DNA of 13,342 nt from positions 1 through 13,342 of the forward strand of contig JAGWVZ010000048.1 of the NCBI GenBank assembly GCA_018970625.1. The letters are read 5' to 3'. The DNA comes from Myxococcales bacterium (GTDB lineage: Bacteria; Myxococcota; Bradymonadia; REDH01). Below, one piece after another: positions 1 to 6,716 of this stretch (position 1 is the stretch's first letter; the number at the start of each line of letters is the position of its first letter). Under the pieces are notes generated by a model. It worked only from the letters and a program-made list of their open reading frames with translations. It was not told the origin of the DNA and made no database searches. The translations under genes and the position numbers were made by a program.

Positions 1-369
1 ATTACCCGCGTCGAGATTGTGTCGATAACGGCGACGATCGACAACAACACGTTGAACATTCCGATCGAGCCGATTCAGGTGCGTGTGGGCGATGCAAACG
101 ACACCTGGGCAACGGCTGTTCTTGCCGCCGAGACCGCGCAGCTGCCGCCTGGGTTCACTGGCGAGGAAGAAGGCGAAGCGGTCGCTGCCAACCGCGAAGT
201 TGCAGGCGAGCTGCTGGCCAGCGGTGATGCGAAGATTGGATTCGGAACCGAGTGGCTGCTGAACGAGGGTGACATCCCCGAGGGCCGCGCCGGGTTACGA
301 CTGAGCGTCAAGTTCCGGGCCATCGTGTCCCCTCTCGGTGCAGCCGGCAACTTCATTCCCGGGCTCTGA
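1..369 (+). CDS. C-terminal part of an unrecognised protein (5' end outside window)
   Basis: The reading frame is open from base 1 to a TGA at 367-369, giving at least 122 residues. A GTG at 19 could act as a start, but the frame continues upstream of it, so this is more likely the tail of a longer gene. The visible part alternates hydrophobic and polar residues (ITRVEIVSITATIDNN, then RLSVKFRAIVS near the end), which suggests beta strands, around an acidic central stretch (GEEEGEAVAANRE). I recognise no family motif, membrane segment or catalytic signature. It may be the end of an exported lipoprotein like the secreted proteins downstream, but this is a guess from context. A 16-base palindrome follows the stop by about 45 bases. 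Confidence 0.6.
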   Translation: MTRVEIVSITATIDNNTLNIPIEPIQVRVGDANDTWATAVLAAETAQLPPGFTGEEEGEAVAANREVAGELLASGDAKIGFGTEWLLNEGDIPEGRAGLRLSVKFRAIVSPLGAAGNFIPGL

Positions 370-414
370 GTCCACCGCTCGATGCGCACCGTGCCCCAGC
401 AAGGCGCGCAGCAT

Positions 415-430
415 CGTTGACCTTTCAACG
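415..430. repeat. Short perfect palindrome (6-bp arms)
   Basis: CGTTGA, CCTT, TCAACG: perfect 6-bp arms around a 4-base loop, in the gap between the first gene and the secreted-protein gene. No T-run follows on either strand, so it is a poor terminator. It could be an operator or a weak processing hairpin. The rest of the 370-512 gap shows no convincing promoter. Confidence 0.3.
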
Positions 431-512
431 TCTGGTGGCCGATGGTGCCGGAATGAAAGTAGCTGTGAAGCGGTTACGCCCCCACGCTCCTTCGTCCTCT
501 GGTACGCTTTCC

Positions 513-1262
513 ATGCACATGCCGCATCGCATCTTCGCTCTGCTGGTCGTCCCTTCCCTGCTTCTGCTGACGACCTTCACCCAGCAGGCGCCCGAAGCAC
601 AGCAGACGACGGTCATCGAGGTTGAGTATCGTGGCGAGATGATCGACGCCGACGGGCACCCGATCTCAGGCACGTTTCCGCTTACCTTTCAGCTGTTTAC
701 CACACCGGACGGCACCGAACCCGTGTGGACCGAGCAGCGGTTCGTCACCGTCGACCAGGGCGGTTATCGAATCCGGCTTGGGCGTGCGACTCCCCTCCCC
801 GCCAACCTCGCCGGTCAAGCCATGACGCTCGCCATTGTGCTGGGGTCTTCAGGTGAGATCGCCCGTTACCCATTTACACCGGCCCCATGGTCAGCGGCAC
901 CCGATCCACTTCAGACAGCCCGTATTGAGCGCATTACCTTTGCGGAGCTGGCAGGGCGGGCCGTACGCGCCGACCGCGCATTGTTTGCTCAGGATTGCCG
1001 TACGCTGGGAGGTCGCACGATCGATCAACTCGACCGAAGTCCTGATCTGGCCGAGCGCATCGAAGAGCTGCGAACCCAGCTCCGGGACGAGGGCGGAGCG
1101 CAAATCGGCTCGGATTACCAGTACGCAGAAATCGTGGGCCACGCCACCAACGGCAATCGCTATGACGTAGTCTGCCCAGCCGGATACGTCATCACCGGAG
1201 CCCGCGGGGGCGCCGGCAATCTCGTCGACGGCCTTCAGATGGTCTGCACGCAAATCCAATAA
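513..1262 (+). CDS. Secreted protein with tail-fibre-like beta module and cysteine-bearing C-terminal motif
   Basis: Function is unknown; it is probably exported. The start at ATG 513 (or 519) puts a basic stretch (HMPHR) directly before a hydrophobic segment ([13 protein letters not shown]), a signal-peptide layout, and gives 249 residues. An upstream in-frame ATG at 453 would bury this segment. Residues about 34-118 read [19 protein letters not shown], then [21 protein letters not shown]. This matches the widespread bacterial domain of the style 'YQGRLTDSxGNPLxGT ... LWSEtxxVxVxxGxFxVxLG', often found in surface or phage-tail-like proteins. A hinge follows ([15 protein letters not shown]), then a short helical stretch (about 195-210). 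The end is [21 protein letters not shown] followed by QMVCTQIQ, resembling repeat-like CPAG motifs in surface proteins. The two C-terminal cysteines could form a disulphide. A 44-base gap separates it from the cyclophilin gene, so co-transcription is plausible. The ribosome site is weak. Confidence 0.75.
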   Translation: MHMPHRIFALLVVPSLLLLTTFTQQAPEAQQTTVIEVEYRGEMIDADGHPISGTFPLTFQLFTTPDGTEPVWTEQRFVTVDQGGYRIRLGRATPLPANLAGQAMTLAIVLGSSGEIARYPFTPAPWSAAPDPLQTARIERITFAELAGRAVRADRALFAQDCRTLGGRTIDQLDRSPDLAERIEELRTQLRDEGGAQIGSDYQYAEIVGHATNGNRYDVVCPAGYVITGARGGAGNLVDGLQMVCTQIQ

Positions 1263-1271
1263 TCACCTGTG

Positions 1272-1294
1272 CCCGAGCGACTCGGTGTCGCGGG
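1272..1294 (+). other. Intergenic hairpin before the cyclophilin gene
   Basis: CCC(GA)GCGAC - TCGGT - GTCGCGGG gives eight G/C-rich pairs with a two-base bulge. It fills most of the 44-base gap between the secreted-protein gene and the cyclophilin start at 1307. No U-run follows, so it is unlikely to terminate on its own. It might protect mRNA or affect access to the next start. Confidence 0.3.
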
Positions 1295-1306
1295 CCCCAC
1301 ACCCTG

Positions 1307-2092
1307 ATGAGAACCATGTTCCGGATTCTGGTTACCGCCCTGCTCACCACGGCACTCGCTGCCTGTTCAACCAACGCTCCGGCAGCGGCAAGCAACAACG
1401 GCTCGGCCACAGCCGCACCATCGGCCGCACCTGAAGAGGCCTCGGCTCCCGCCGAACAGGTAGCTCAGGCCAACGACGGCAGCGCCGCAGAAGGAACCAC
1501 ACCCGCTGCGGCAGCAGCGCCTGCTGTGCCGGCAAACGGCAGCGAAGCGCCGGCAGACATTCTGGCCTCGGTACCGGGTTCCGGTCGCCTGTATGCCGAG
1601 ATCCAGACGTCCATGGGGAACGTGACGTGTGAGCTTTTTGACACGCTTGTCCCGAACACCGTCGCCAACTTCGTCGGGCTCGCCAGCGGTCTGAAAACGT
1701 ACACGGACGTGGCCACCGGACAGCAGACGCGCGGCCGGTTCTATGACGGACTCACGTTTCACCGGGTGATCCCGAACTTCATGATTCAGGGCGGCGACCC
1801 CGCAGGGAATGGCACGGGTGGCCCCGGCTACCAGTTTGAAGACGAATTCCACCCGACGCTGCGACACGACCGACCCGGTATCCTTTCCATGGCGAACGCC
1901 GGCGCGAACACGAACGGCTCGCAGTTTTTCATTACGGAAGGCCCCACGCCTCATCTGGACAACCGTCACTCGGTTTTCGGTGCCTGCGAACCGCTGGAGA
2001 CGTTGCAGGCCATCGCGCGTGTTCCCAGCAACCCGGCCAACCGACCGCTTGCTCCCGTCACGATTACCACCATCAACTTCTCACGCCGCTAA
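1307..2092 (+). CDS. Lipoprotein cyclophilin-type peptidyl-prolyl cis-trans isomerase
   Basis: Catalyses cis-trans isomerisation of X-Pro bonds, probably in the periplasm, tethered by a lipid anchor. Residues 1-20 form a lipoprotein signal with lipobox ALAAC (Cys20). About 70 residues of Ala/Pro/Ser/Glu-rich linker follow, then the cyclophilin domain from about residue 92 to the end. Visible motifs are [32 protein letters not shown] and [10 protein letters not shown]. By alignment to human cyclophilin A, active-site residues are kept: R153 (R55), F158 (F60), M159 (M61), Q161 (Q63), F208 (F113), L217 (L122) and H221 (H126). The cyclosporin-contact Trp121 is replaced by H216, as in many bacterial cyclophilins with low drug affinity. 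Length 261 residues. ATG 1316 is an alternative start and would still leave a shorter signal. Client proteins are not evident from context. Confidence 0.93.
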   Translation: MRTMFRILVTALLTTALAACSTNAPAAASNNGSATAAPSAAPEEASAPAEQVAQANDGSAAEGTTPAAAAAPAVPANGSEAPADILASVPGSGRLYAEIQTSMGNVTCELFDTLVPNTVANFVGLASGLKTYTDVATGQQTRGRFYDGLTFHRVIPNFMIQGGDPAGNGTGGPGYQFEDEFHPTLRHDRPGILSMANAGANTNGSQFFITEGPTPHLDNRHSVFGACEPLETLQAIARVPSNPANRPLAPVTITTINFSRR

Positions 2093-2161
2093 GCCCGCGG
2101 TGGCGCAAAAGATACGCTGCTGACCCGCTGCGACCGTCAGGTGGATGTCTGTCCCCGGCGG

Positions 2162-2183
2162 CAAGAAAGCGCTACGCAAGCGC
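2162..2183 (-). terminator. Candidate terminator for the minus-strand gene ending at 2234
   Basis: Read on the minus strand: GCGCT, TGCGT loop, AGCGC, then TTTCTT. The 5-bp perfect GC stem is followed directly by a short T-rich tract, about 50 bases past the stop of the convergent helical-protein gene. The stem is short, so it would be weak. The rest of the 141-base convergent gap (2093-2233) shows no other clear signal. Confidence 0.4.
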
Positions 2184-2233
2184 GTTGTCATGTGCCTTAC
2201 ACGCAGGGCGGCAGTGCAACGAGCGCCTTGCGC

Positions 2234-2878
2234 TTAACGCGTTGACCCTGACGTGCCGGTGCGCGTCGATTTGCGTCGTGGCTTTGCTGACAACGGAGCG
2301 CCCCCTTCTGCTGGGGGCTCCGTCGCCTTTTGGCCCACCGCAGATGTCGTATCGGAGGTATCGTCACGCTTGCGACGGAGCAGACGGTCTACGAGCTCGG
2401 TGGCGCCGGCCCGCACAAACTCGTCGATGCCATCGACCAGGCCACCGTCGCGTCGGACCGTCTCATCGAGCTCTGAGTCCCCTGATTTTACTCGGACCTG
2501 GCTCTTCACGTTGGGCTTTAGCGCCTGATCGTTGGGAATGAAGCGTATTTCGGTGCGGATTTCGAATGATAGGGTCGTGAGCAGCTTGGCGAGCTCATCG
2601 GTGAGGTTGGCCGACTCCAGAAACTCGCGAAACTCACGGGCCGCTACACGGACCACTTCTTTCTTGGTCGTATCCGCGACCTCAATGATATAATGGACCG
2701 CTTCCTTGGGCAGCTTGATCTCGCCGACCATACCGCGAATGACATCTTCCGTCGCCTGTGCGGTCTCGACAGTGCGGCGAAGTATGGGAGGCAACAGCGC
2801 TTCGATTCGAGACCGGATGCGACTCGGGTCTTCGGAGCTGTCGCCTTCGTACCGCTTGTGGTTCGAGTCATTGGCCAT
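2234..2878 (-). CDS. Conserved helical protein of unknown function with basic disordered tail
   Basis: No catalytic motif is recognised. The protein is 214 residues, with no signal peptide or membrane segment, so it is probably cytoplasmic. Residues about 18-105 are predicted to be amphipathic helices (RIRSRIEALLPPILRR, EVVRVAAREFREFLES), followed by a beta-like stretch (FEIRTEIRFIPND). It resembles uncharacterised deltaproteobacterial proteins with the same 'LPKE ... REFREFLE ... FEIRTEIRF' layout; this is recollection, not a search. A segment rich in charged helix (about 140-168) leads to a low-complexity Pro/Ala/Gly and Arg/Lys/Ser/Thr tail that could bind nucleic acid or an acidic surface. 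It lies 32 bases after the exported TPR gene and is probably co-transcribed with it. No strong ribosome site is seen before the ATG. A strong hairpin lies inside its last codons (2293-2323). Confidence 0.75.
   Translation of the reverse strand: MANDSNHKRYEGDSSEDPSRIRSRIEALLPPILRRTVETAQATEDVIRGMVGEIKLPKEAVHYIIEVADTTKKEVVRVAAREFREFLESANLTDELAKLLTTLSFEIRTEIRFIPNDQALKPNVKSQVRVKSGDSELDETVRRDGGLVDGIDEFVRAGATELVDRLLRRKRDDTSDTTSAVGQKATEPPAEGGAPLSAKPRRKSTRTGTSGSTR
2293..2330 (+). terminator. Candidate plus-strand terminator inside the convergent gene
   Basis: ACGGAGC, a bulged G, then CCCC(C), loop, GGGGG and CTCCGT form a stem of about 11 G/C-rich pairs with one bulge. It is followed on the plus strand by CGCCTTTT. 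It sits about 200 bases after the cyclophilin stop, in the 3' coding part of the opposing gene. The four-T tract starts a few bases after the stem, so efficiency would be modest. It may simply reflect Pro/Gly codon use in the TEPPAEGGAP stretch. Confidence 0.3.
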
Positions 2879-2910
2879 GGCGTTTCACCGATTCAGCTAA
2901 AGAAGGCCGC

Positions 2911-4233
2911 TTACAGGTCTGTTTGGGATGCAGCGCGTCGCGCGAGGTCTGCGCGCACGCTGGCTGCAGACGAAGGCTCCCCACCGACGCTCACGTAAAC
3001 GTCGATCAACCACTGACCGAGCGCCAGATCACCGGTGAGGCGTGCTGCCTGTGCGGCTTGTAACCATGCGTCCGGATCGTGTGGTCGCGACTGCAACTCC
3101 AGCATCATGGCCTCAAGCGCACGCTCGGGACGCCCTTCCAGCAGGGCATTTCGCGCATCCAGTTCGCCCGGCACATCGGCTATGCCCCAACGCGCACGTG
3201 ATGCAGCCAGCCACAAGCCAGCCTCGGTCGCCTCCAGAGCCACTGCGCGGCGCGTGCTCAGATCCGTGTCGAAACCAGGCGGATCGAGGGACGTGGCCGC
3301 CTCAAAATCCAGACGAGCCTGCGCCTGCGCCACCCGCTCGGCGATGAGCGGAATCGTGGGACCCAGCTCGCGCGCGCGAGTCAGCGCCGCGAGGCAGGCG
3401 GGTGTATCGCCCGCGAGCGCCTCGGCCACACCAAGACGATACCAGAGGTCGGCGTCTGCAGGTGAGTGCGTGGTGGCTGTGCGATACGCCATAGCCGCCA
3501 ATTGCCAGTCGCGTGATTCCGCCGCCTGATTCCCGGCAGCGACAGCCAGCGTTGCATCGGGCCACTGCACGGTATCGATGTTGTCCGACTCAGCCGACTC
3601 AGCCGACGCAGGAGACGGCACCCCTGTCGGCACAACGGTCTCCACGACCACAGCAGCCGGGTCTGGCACGGCGACGGTGTCGGCCTGCACAGGCTCCGGG
3701 ACGCTCGATAATCCAGCATCGACGGCAGCTTGCGCTCGCGAACGCTGCTCATCCCTACCGTCCCGGGTCTCTGTATCCAGATATCGCTGCCAGGCAGCTC
3801 TGGCTGCTTCGGTGCGTTCCTGCGCTTCAAGTGCCTGCGCCCGGGCAAAGTGCAGATCCGGGGAGTTGTCCCCGAGCTCTGCAGCGCGGTCCAGCGGTGC
3901 CAGAGACCCTGCCAGATCACCGCTCTGCTGCATGACATAGCCCACGAGGTAATGAAAACGCGCCTCGTCAGGAAAACGCTGGGTGGCCTCGTTCAGAACT
4001 TCGAGAGACTCAGCGAGCGCCCCCGCCCTGAAAAGTTGTGACGAGAAGCCACGCCAGAGCGACGGGTTCGTGAGGTCGTCCGGCGACATCGCGCGAAAGC
4101 TCTCCATGGCGCCCGCGTAGTCGCCCGCCTCAACGGCCTGCTCCACCTGTGCCGTGGACTGAGCCCATGCCAGAGTCGGGCAAAGAAGCAGGGCCAGCAA
4201 TGTCCATCGCGCAACAGCCATGTTCGCATCCAC
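2911..4233 (-). CDS. Exported TPR-repeat protein
   Basis: A likely periplasmic scaffold or adaptor; tetratricopeptide repeats bind other proteins. The N-terminus (ATG 4233, or ATG 4221 at Met5) carries a signal peptide ending in LAWA/QS near residue 24. The first repeat block, about 26-165, has TPR-like helix pairs, for example AGALAESLEVLNEATQRFP followed by ARFHYLVGYVMQQSGDLAGS. A Pro/Val/Ala/Ser-rich linker spans about 172-218 and includes SAESAESDN, encoded by a 9-bp tandem repeat. A second helical block runs from about 228 to the end, with a clear TPR near WQLAAMAYRTATTHSPADADLWYRLGVAEALAGD and another near RPHDPDAWLQAAQAARLTGDLALGQWL. No enzyme motif is seen. It follows purA by 114 bases and has its own candidate promoter in that gap. 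It precedes the helical-protein gene by 32 bases. The partner is unknown. Confidence 0.85.
   Translation of the reverse strand: MDANMAVARWTLLALLLCPTLAWAQSTAQVEQAVEAGDYAGAMESFRAMSPDDLTNPSLWRGFSSQLFRAGALAESLEVLNEATQRFPDEARFHYLVGYVMQQSGDLAGSLAPLDRAAELGDNSPDLHFARAQALEAQERTEAARAAWQRYLDTETRDGRDEQRSRAQAAVDAGLSSVPEPVQADTVAVPDPAAVVVETVVPTGVPSPASAESAESDNIDTVQWPDATLAVAAGNQAAESRDWQLAAMAYRTATTHSPADADLWYRLGVAEALAGDTPACLAALTRARELGPTIPLIAERVAQAQARLDFEAATSLDPPGFDTDLSTRRAVALEATEAGLWLAASRARWGIADVPGELDARNALLEGRPERALEAMMLELQSRPHDPDAWLQAAQAARLTGDLALGQWLIDVYVSVGGEPSSAASVRADLARRAASQTDL
3585..3607 (-). repeat. 9-bp tandem repeat in the TPR-protein linker
   Basis: On the plus strand CCGACTCAG occurs twice in tandem, followed by a partial third copy (CCGAC). 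On the coding strand it encodes the SAESAESD stretch of the flexible linker. It keeps the reading frame, so copy-number change would lengthen the linker by three residues per unit. Confidence 0.6.
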
Positions 4234-4237
4234 GGGG

Positions 4238-4293
4238 CAAAGAAAACCGTGTGAACGTCATACCTTGTCGGACTCGGCAAGGCAAACACGGTT
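4238..4293 (-). terminator. Candidate purA terminator, nested hairpin and T-rich tail
   Basis: On the minus strand AACCGTGT (4293-4286) pairs perfectly with ACACGGTT (4252-4245). Inside this, CCTTG (4282-4278) pairs with CAAGG (4267-4263). The outer stem runs into TTTTCTTT (4248-4241). It lies 55-100 bases after the purA stop and ends only about 5-10 bases before the TPR start codon. The loop is larger than in a standard terminator and the same bases also make a promoter-like pair, so the role is ambiguous. Confidence 0.4.
4257..4285 (-). promoter_or_regulatory. Candidate sigma-70 promoter for the TPR gene
   Basis: On the minus strand TTGCCT (4285-4280), exactly 17 bases, then TATGAC (4262-4257). 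Each hexamer matches the consensus at four of six positions, with optimal spacing. Transcription would begin near 4250, leaving a leader of roughly 15-20 bases before ATG 4233. It overlaps the hairpin described above. Confidence 0.4.
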
Positions 4294-4347
4294 ATTCGCA
4301 GGGCGATGGTTGTGTGCGAGGGTTGCGTGCAGCTCCCCCGGCGAGGG

Positions 4348-5652
4348 TCACGGTGCGAAGGGTGCCTTCAACACGATGGTCTCGTTCCGTTCGGGACCCA
4401 CCGACACAATGGACGTCTCAATGCCGGTTACCACCGCGATGCGATCGATGAGCGCGCGGGCGTTAGCGGGCAGAGACTCGATGGTTTTGCACGCGGAGAG
4501 GTCTTCGGACCAACCGGGCAGTGTCTCAAAGACAGGCGTCACTCCGACCAGGGAGTCAGCGTCCATATCATAGACATCGTGGCGCTTGCCGTTCACTTCG
4601 TAGGCGACGCAAATGCGGACTTCGTCGAGACCGGTGAGCACATCCAGTTTGGTGATGGCGAGCCGATGGAAACCATTGAAGCGGTGCGCGCTGCGCAGCG
4701 CGACGGCGTCAAACCAGCCACAGCGGCGGGGGCGTCCTGTGGTAGAGCCGAACTCGTGCCCGGCCTTGCGAATGAAATCACCCGTGGCATCAGAGAGTTC
4801 GGTTGGGAATGGGCCACTGCCTACGCGGGTGCAGTAGGCCTTGGCGATGCCGATGACCGTTCCGACGTCCTGCGGCGCAATGCCAGCGCCGGTGCAGACT
4901 CCACCGCTGATCGTGTGACTGGATGTGACGAACGGGTAGGTACCGTGCGCGACATCCAGCAGAGCGCCCTGCGCGCCTTCATAGACGATCTGCTTTCCGG
5001 CCGCCTGCGCACGAGCGATCACGTCGCGGCAAGGCGTCAGATAAGGCGCCAGACGCTTGCCCAGGGTCAGGTACGTCTCCACGAGCACGTCCATGTCAAA
5101 CGTCGGAGCGCCCATCCAGGCGAGCACCGCGTTGCGTTCATCGAGCACGGTCTCCAGTCGGGCGCGCAGTCGTTTCTCGTCGAGCAGATCGCGGGTTCGT
5201 ACGCCGCGCCGGGCAGTTCGGTCTTCGTACGCTGGTCCGATCCCGCGCCCGGTGGTTCCAATGCGACGATCATCGAGGCGTGCCTCGCGCGCTTTGTCGA
5301 TTTCGCGGTGAAACGGCATGATGACGTGTGCATCAAGGCTCACCACCAGCCGCCCGGGAGAGACGTTGATGTTTGACTGCTGAAGCTGGTCAATCTCGCG
5401 AAACAGAACATCCAGATCCACGACAACACCGCTGGCGATGAGGCATGTCTTTCCGGGATGCAGAATACCCGAAGGGATGAGGTGAACGACCCGCTTCACC
5501 GGCCCGTTTCCGGTATCGACCACAAGGGTGTGGCCCGCGTTGTTTCCGCCCTGATAGCGAACAACGAGGTCGGCCTGCTCAGTAAACAGGTCGACGAGCT
5601 TTCCCTTACCTTCGTCGCCCCATTGGGCGCCGATAACCACGCAGCTGGACAT
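4348..5652 (-). CDS. purA: Adenylosuccinate synthetase
   Basis: Joins IMP and aspartate using GTP to give adenylosuccinate, the first step from IMP to AMP, in the cytoplasm. The 434-residue length is usual for bacterial PurA. Motifs in order: the GTP-binding loop GDEGKGK (12-18) with catalytic Asp13; NNAGHT with catalytic His41; TTGRGIGPAYEDR (IMP contact); VYEGAQGALLD; and, in the C-terminal third, TTGRPRRCGWFDAV and the nucleotide-binding TKLDVL. All key residues seen are intact. The ATG at 5652 is preceded by GAGG (5657-5660) at a 4-base spacing, which fixes the start. It lies 85 bases after the M48 protease gene on the same strand and 114 bases before the TPR gene, so readthrough from the protease gene is possible. 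Neither neighbour has an obvious link to purine synthesis. Confidence 0.98.
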   Translation of the reverse strand: MSSCVVIGAQWGDEGKGKLVDLFTEQADLVVRYQGGNNAGHTLVVDTGNGPVKRVVHLIPSGILHPGKTCLIASGVVVDLDVLFREIDQLQQSNINVSPGRLVVSLDAHVIMPFHREIDKAREARLDDRRIGTTGRGIGPAYEDRTARRGVRTRDLLDEKRLRARLETVLDERNAVLAWMGAPTFDMDVLVETYLTLGKRLAPYLTPCRDVIARAQAAGKQIVYEGAQGALLDVAHGTYPFVTSSHTISGGVCTGAGIAPQDVGTVIGIAKAYCTRVGSGPFPTELSDATGDFIRKAGHEFGSTTGRPRRCGWFDAVALRSAHRFNGFHRLAITKLDVLTGLDEVRICVAYEVNGKRHDVYDMDADSLVGVTPVFETLPGWSEDLSACKTIESLPANARALIDRIAVVTGIETSIVSVGPERNETIVLKAPFAP

Positions 5653-5737
5653 GAATCCTCAATACGGCAGACATCGTTCTGCGTGACCGTCAACGACGCA
5701 CGCCGTGGCTTCGGCTACCATCGGCCGCTTCACGGTG

Positions 5738-6550
5738 TCAAGGAGGTGAGGCTCCGATGATGTCGGCCTGCCATGCCTCGAAGGCGTTCTGGTCGCCCTC
5801 CCAGGTGGGGAGGTCCGAGCGACCGTTGAGCAGGTCGCGCAGGCGCTCTACCCGATTCCCCGGGTTGGGGTGTGTCGAAAGAAACTGGGGTAATATAGGA
5901 CCCGAGAGCGCCTCCATGGTCTCGAAAAATCGAATCAGGCCTTCGGGGCTGTAACCAGCGTCCATCACCCACTCCAGGCCTTCGCGATCACTCTCCAGCT
6001 CGTTATCCCGGCTGTATTTCAGCAAGGCGCCCGTCGCCGCCAACTCCGAGAGGAGCGACGCGAGTCGAGGGGCGTTGTTGCCGAGCAGAAGCGCCAGCAC
6101 TTCCTCGACACCCCAGGCGGTGATCATGCGTTTGGCGCCATGCCGCTCGATGACGTGCGCGATTTCGTGCCCAATGACGCCCGCCACCTCGGCCTCGGTC
6201 TGTGCAGCAAGAATCAGCCCCGTATAGACGTACACCCCACCGCCCGGTACCGCGAACGCGTTGATCATGCTGTCGTCGTCGACGACGAAAAAACGAAACT
6301 CATATTCCGACGGAATGTCAGGCACTTCTGCCAGAATCGTCTCCCCCAGCTCAGTGAGATAGACCTGAACATCGGGATCGGGGTGAAAGCGCAGCTCGCC
6401 GCGAAGTTCATCTCCCAGCTCATAACCGAGCTGCACTTCGTCTGCCGGCGGAATCAGGGCCGTCGTGAGTCCCTCACACCCGAGCACGGCGAGCGCGCCC
6501 GAGAGGGCGAGTCCCAGCTTGCGAATAGAACGGGCTTCGGTTCGCTGCAT
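5738..6550 (-). CDS. M48-family zinc metalloprotease lipoprotein
   Basis: A membrane-anchored periplasmic zinc peptidase, probably involved in envelope protein quality control like BepA or LoiP of E. coli. The signal peptide ends in a lipobox, AVLGC (Cys25). The zinc motif HEIAH is at 128-132, with Glu129 as catalytic base and His128/His132 as ligands. The third ligand is likely Glu184 in NELESDREG, with Asp188 in the conserved +4 position. The FAVPGGGVYVYTGL stretch before the HExxH motif (99-112) and the late HPNPGNRVERL motif (STHPNPGNRV) are family hallmarks. At 270 residues it is a stand-alone M48 domain without the C-terminal TPRs of BepA; a separate exported TPR protein is encoded two genes downstream. 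No strong ribosome site is visible before the ATG. It is divergent from the histidine kinase gene across a 166-base gap. Confidence 0.95.
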   Translation of the reverse strand: MQRTEARSIRKLGLALSGALAVLGCEGLTTALIPPADEVQLGYELGDELRGELRFHPDPDVQVYLTELGETILAEVPDIPSEYEFRFFVVDDDSMINAFAVPGGGVYVYTGLILAAQTEAEVAGVIGHEIAHVIERHGAKRMITAWGVEEVLALLLGNNAPRLASLLSELAATGALLKYSRDNELESDREGLEWVMDAGYSPEGLIRFFETMEALSGPILPQFLSTHPNPGNRVERLRDLLNGRSDLPTWEGDQNAFEAWQADIIGASPP

Positions 6551-6645
6551 GAAGATTCCGGGAGGCAGCAGAATGAACGGACCCTCATCGGGCCGGCAGC
6601 ACAGGCAGCCGTCTGCGCGTATCGCGTGGACGAACGTGCCGGAAT

Positions 6646-6675
6646 TTGATTCAGCTGCCGGTGCGCTACCATAAC
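6646..6675 (+). promoter_or_regulatory. Candidate promoter for the histidine kinase gene
   Basis: TTGATT (6646-6651), an 18-base spacer, then CATAAC (6670-6675), each four of six to the sigma-70 consensus. It is in the 166-base divergent gap between the protease and kinase genes, about 40 bases before the kinase start. No convincing promoter was found for the protease in the same gap. Confidence 0.35.
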
Positions 6676-6716
6676 CTGATGGTGGCTCTCATGTCGCGTT
6701 CTATGCTCAACCCCGG

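Noticed and set aside
1367..1969. Minus-strand open frame of 200 codons opposite the cyclophilin gene
   Set aside because: Antisense shadow of a well-supported gene, with Arg/Cys/Val-rich low-quality composition and no motifs.
4306..5376. Long plus-strand open frame of 356 codons opposite purA
   Set aside because: It is fully antisense to a purA gene with every catalytic motif intact; its composition is that of a shadow frame in GC-rich DNA and it has no recognisable domain.
5712..5741. Perfect TTGACA on the minus strand before purA
   Set aside because: It overlaps the stop codon of the protease gene and the best -10 at 16-18 bases (TAGCCG-type) is poor, so it is not called a promoter.
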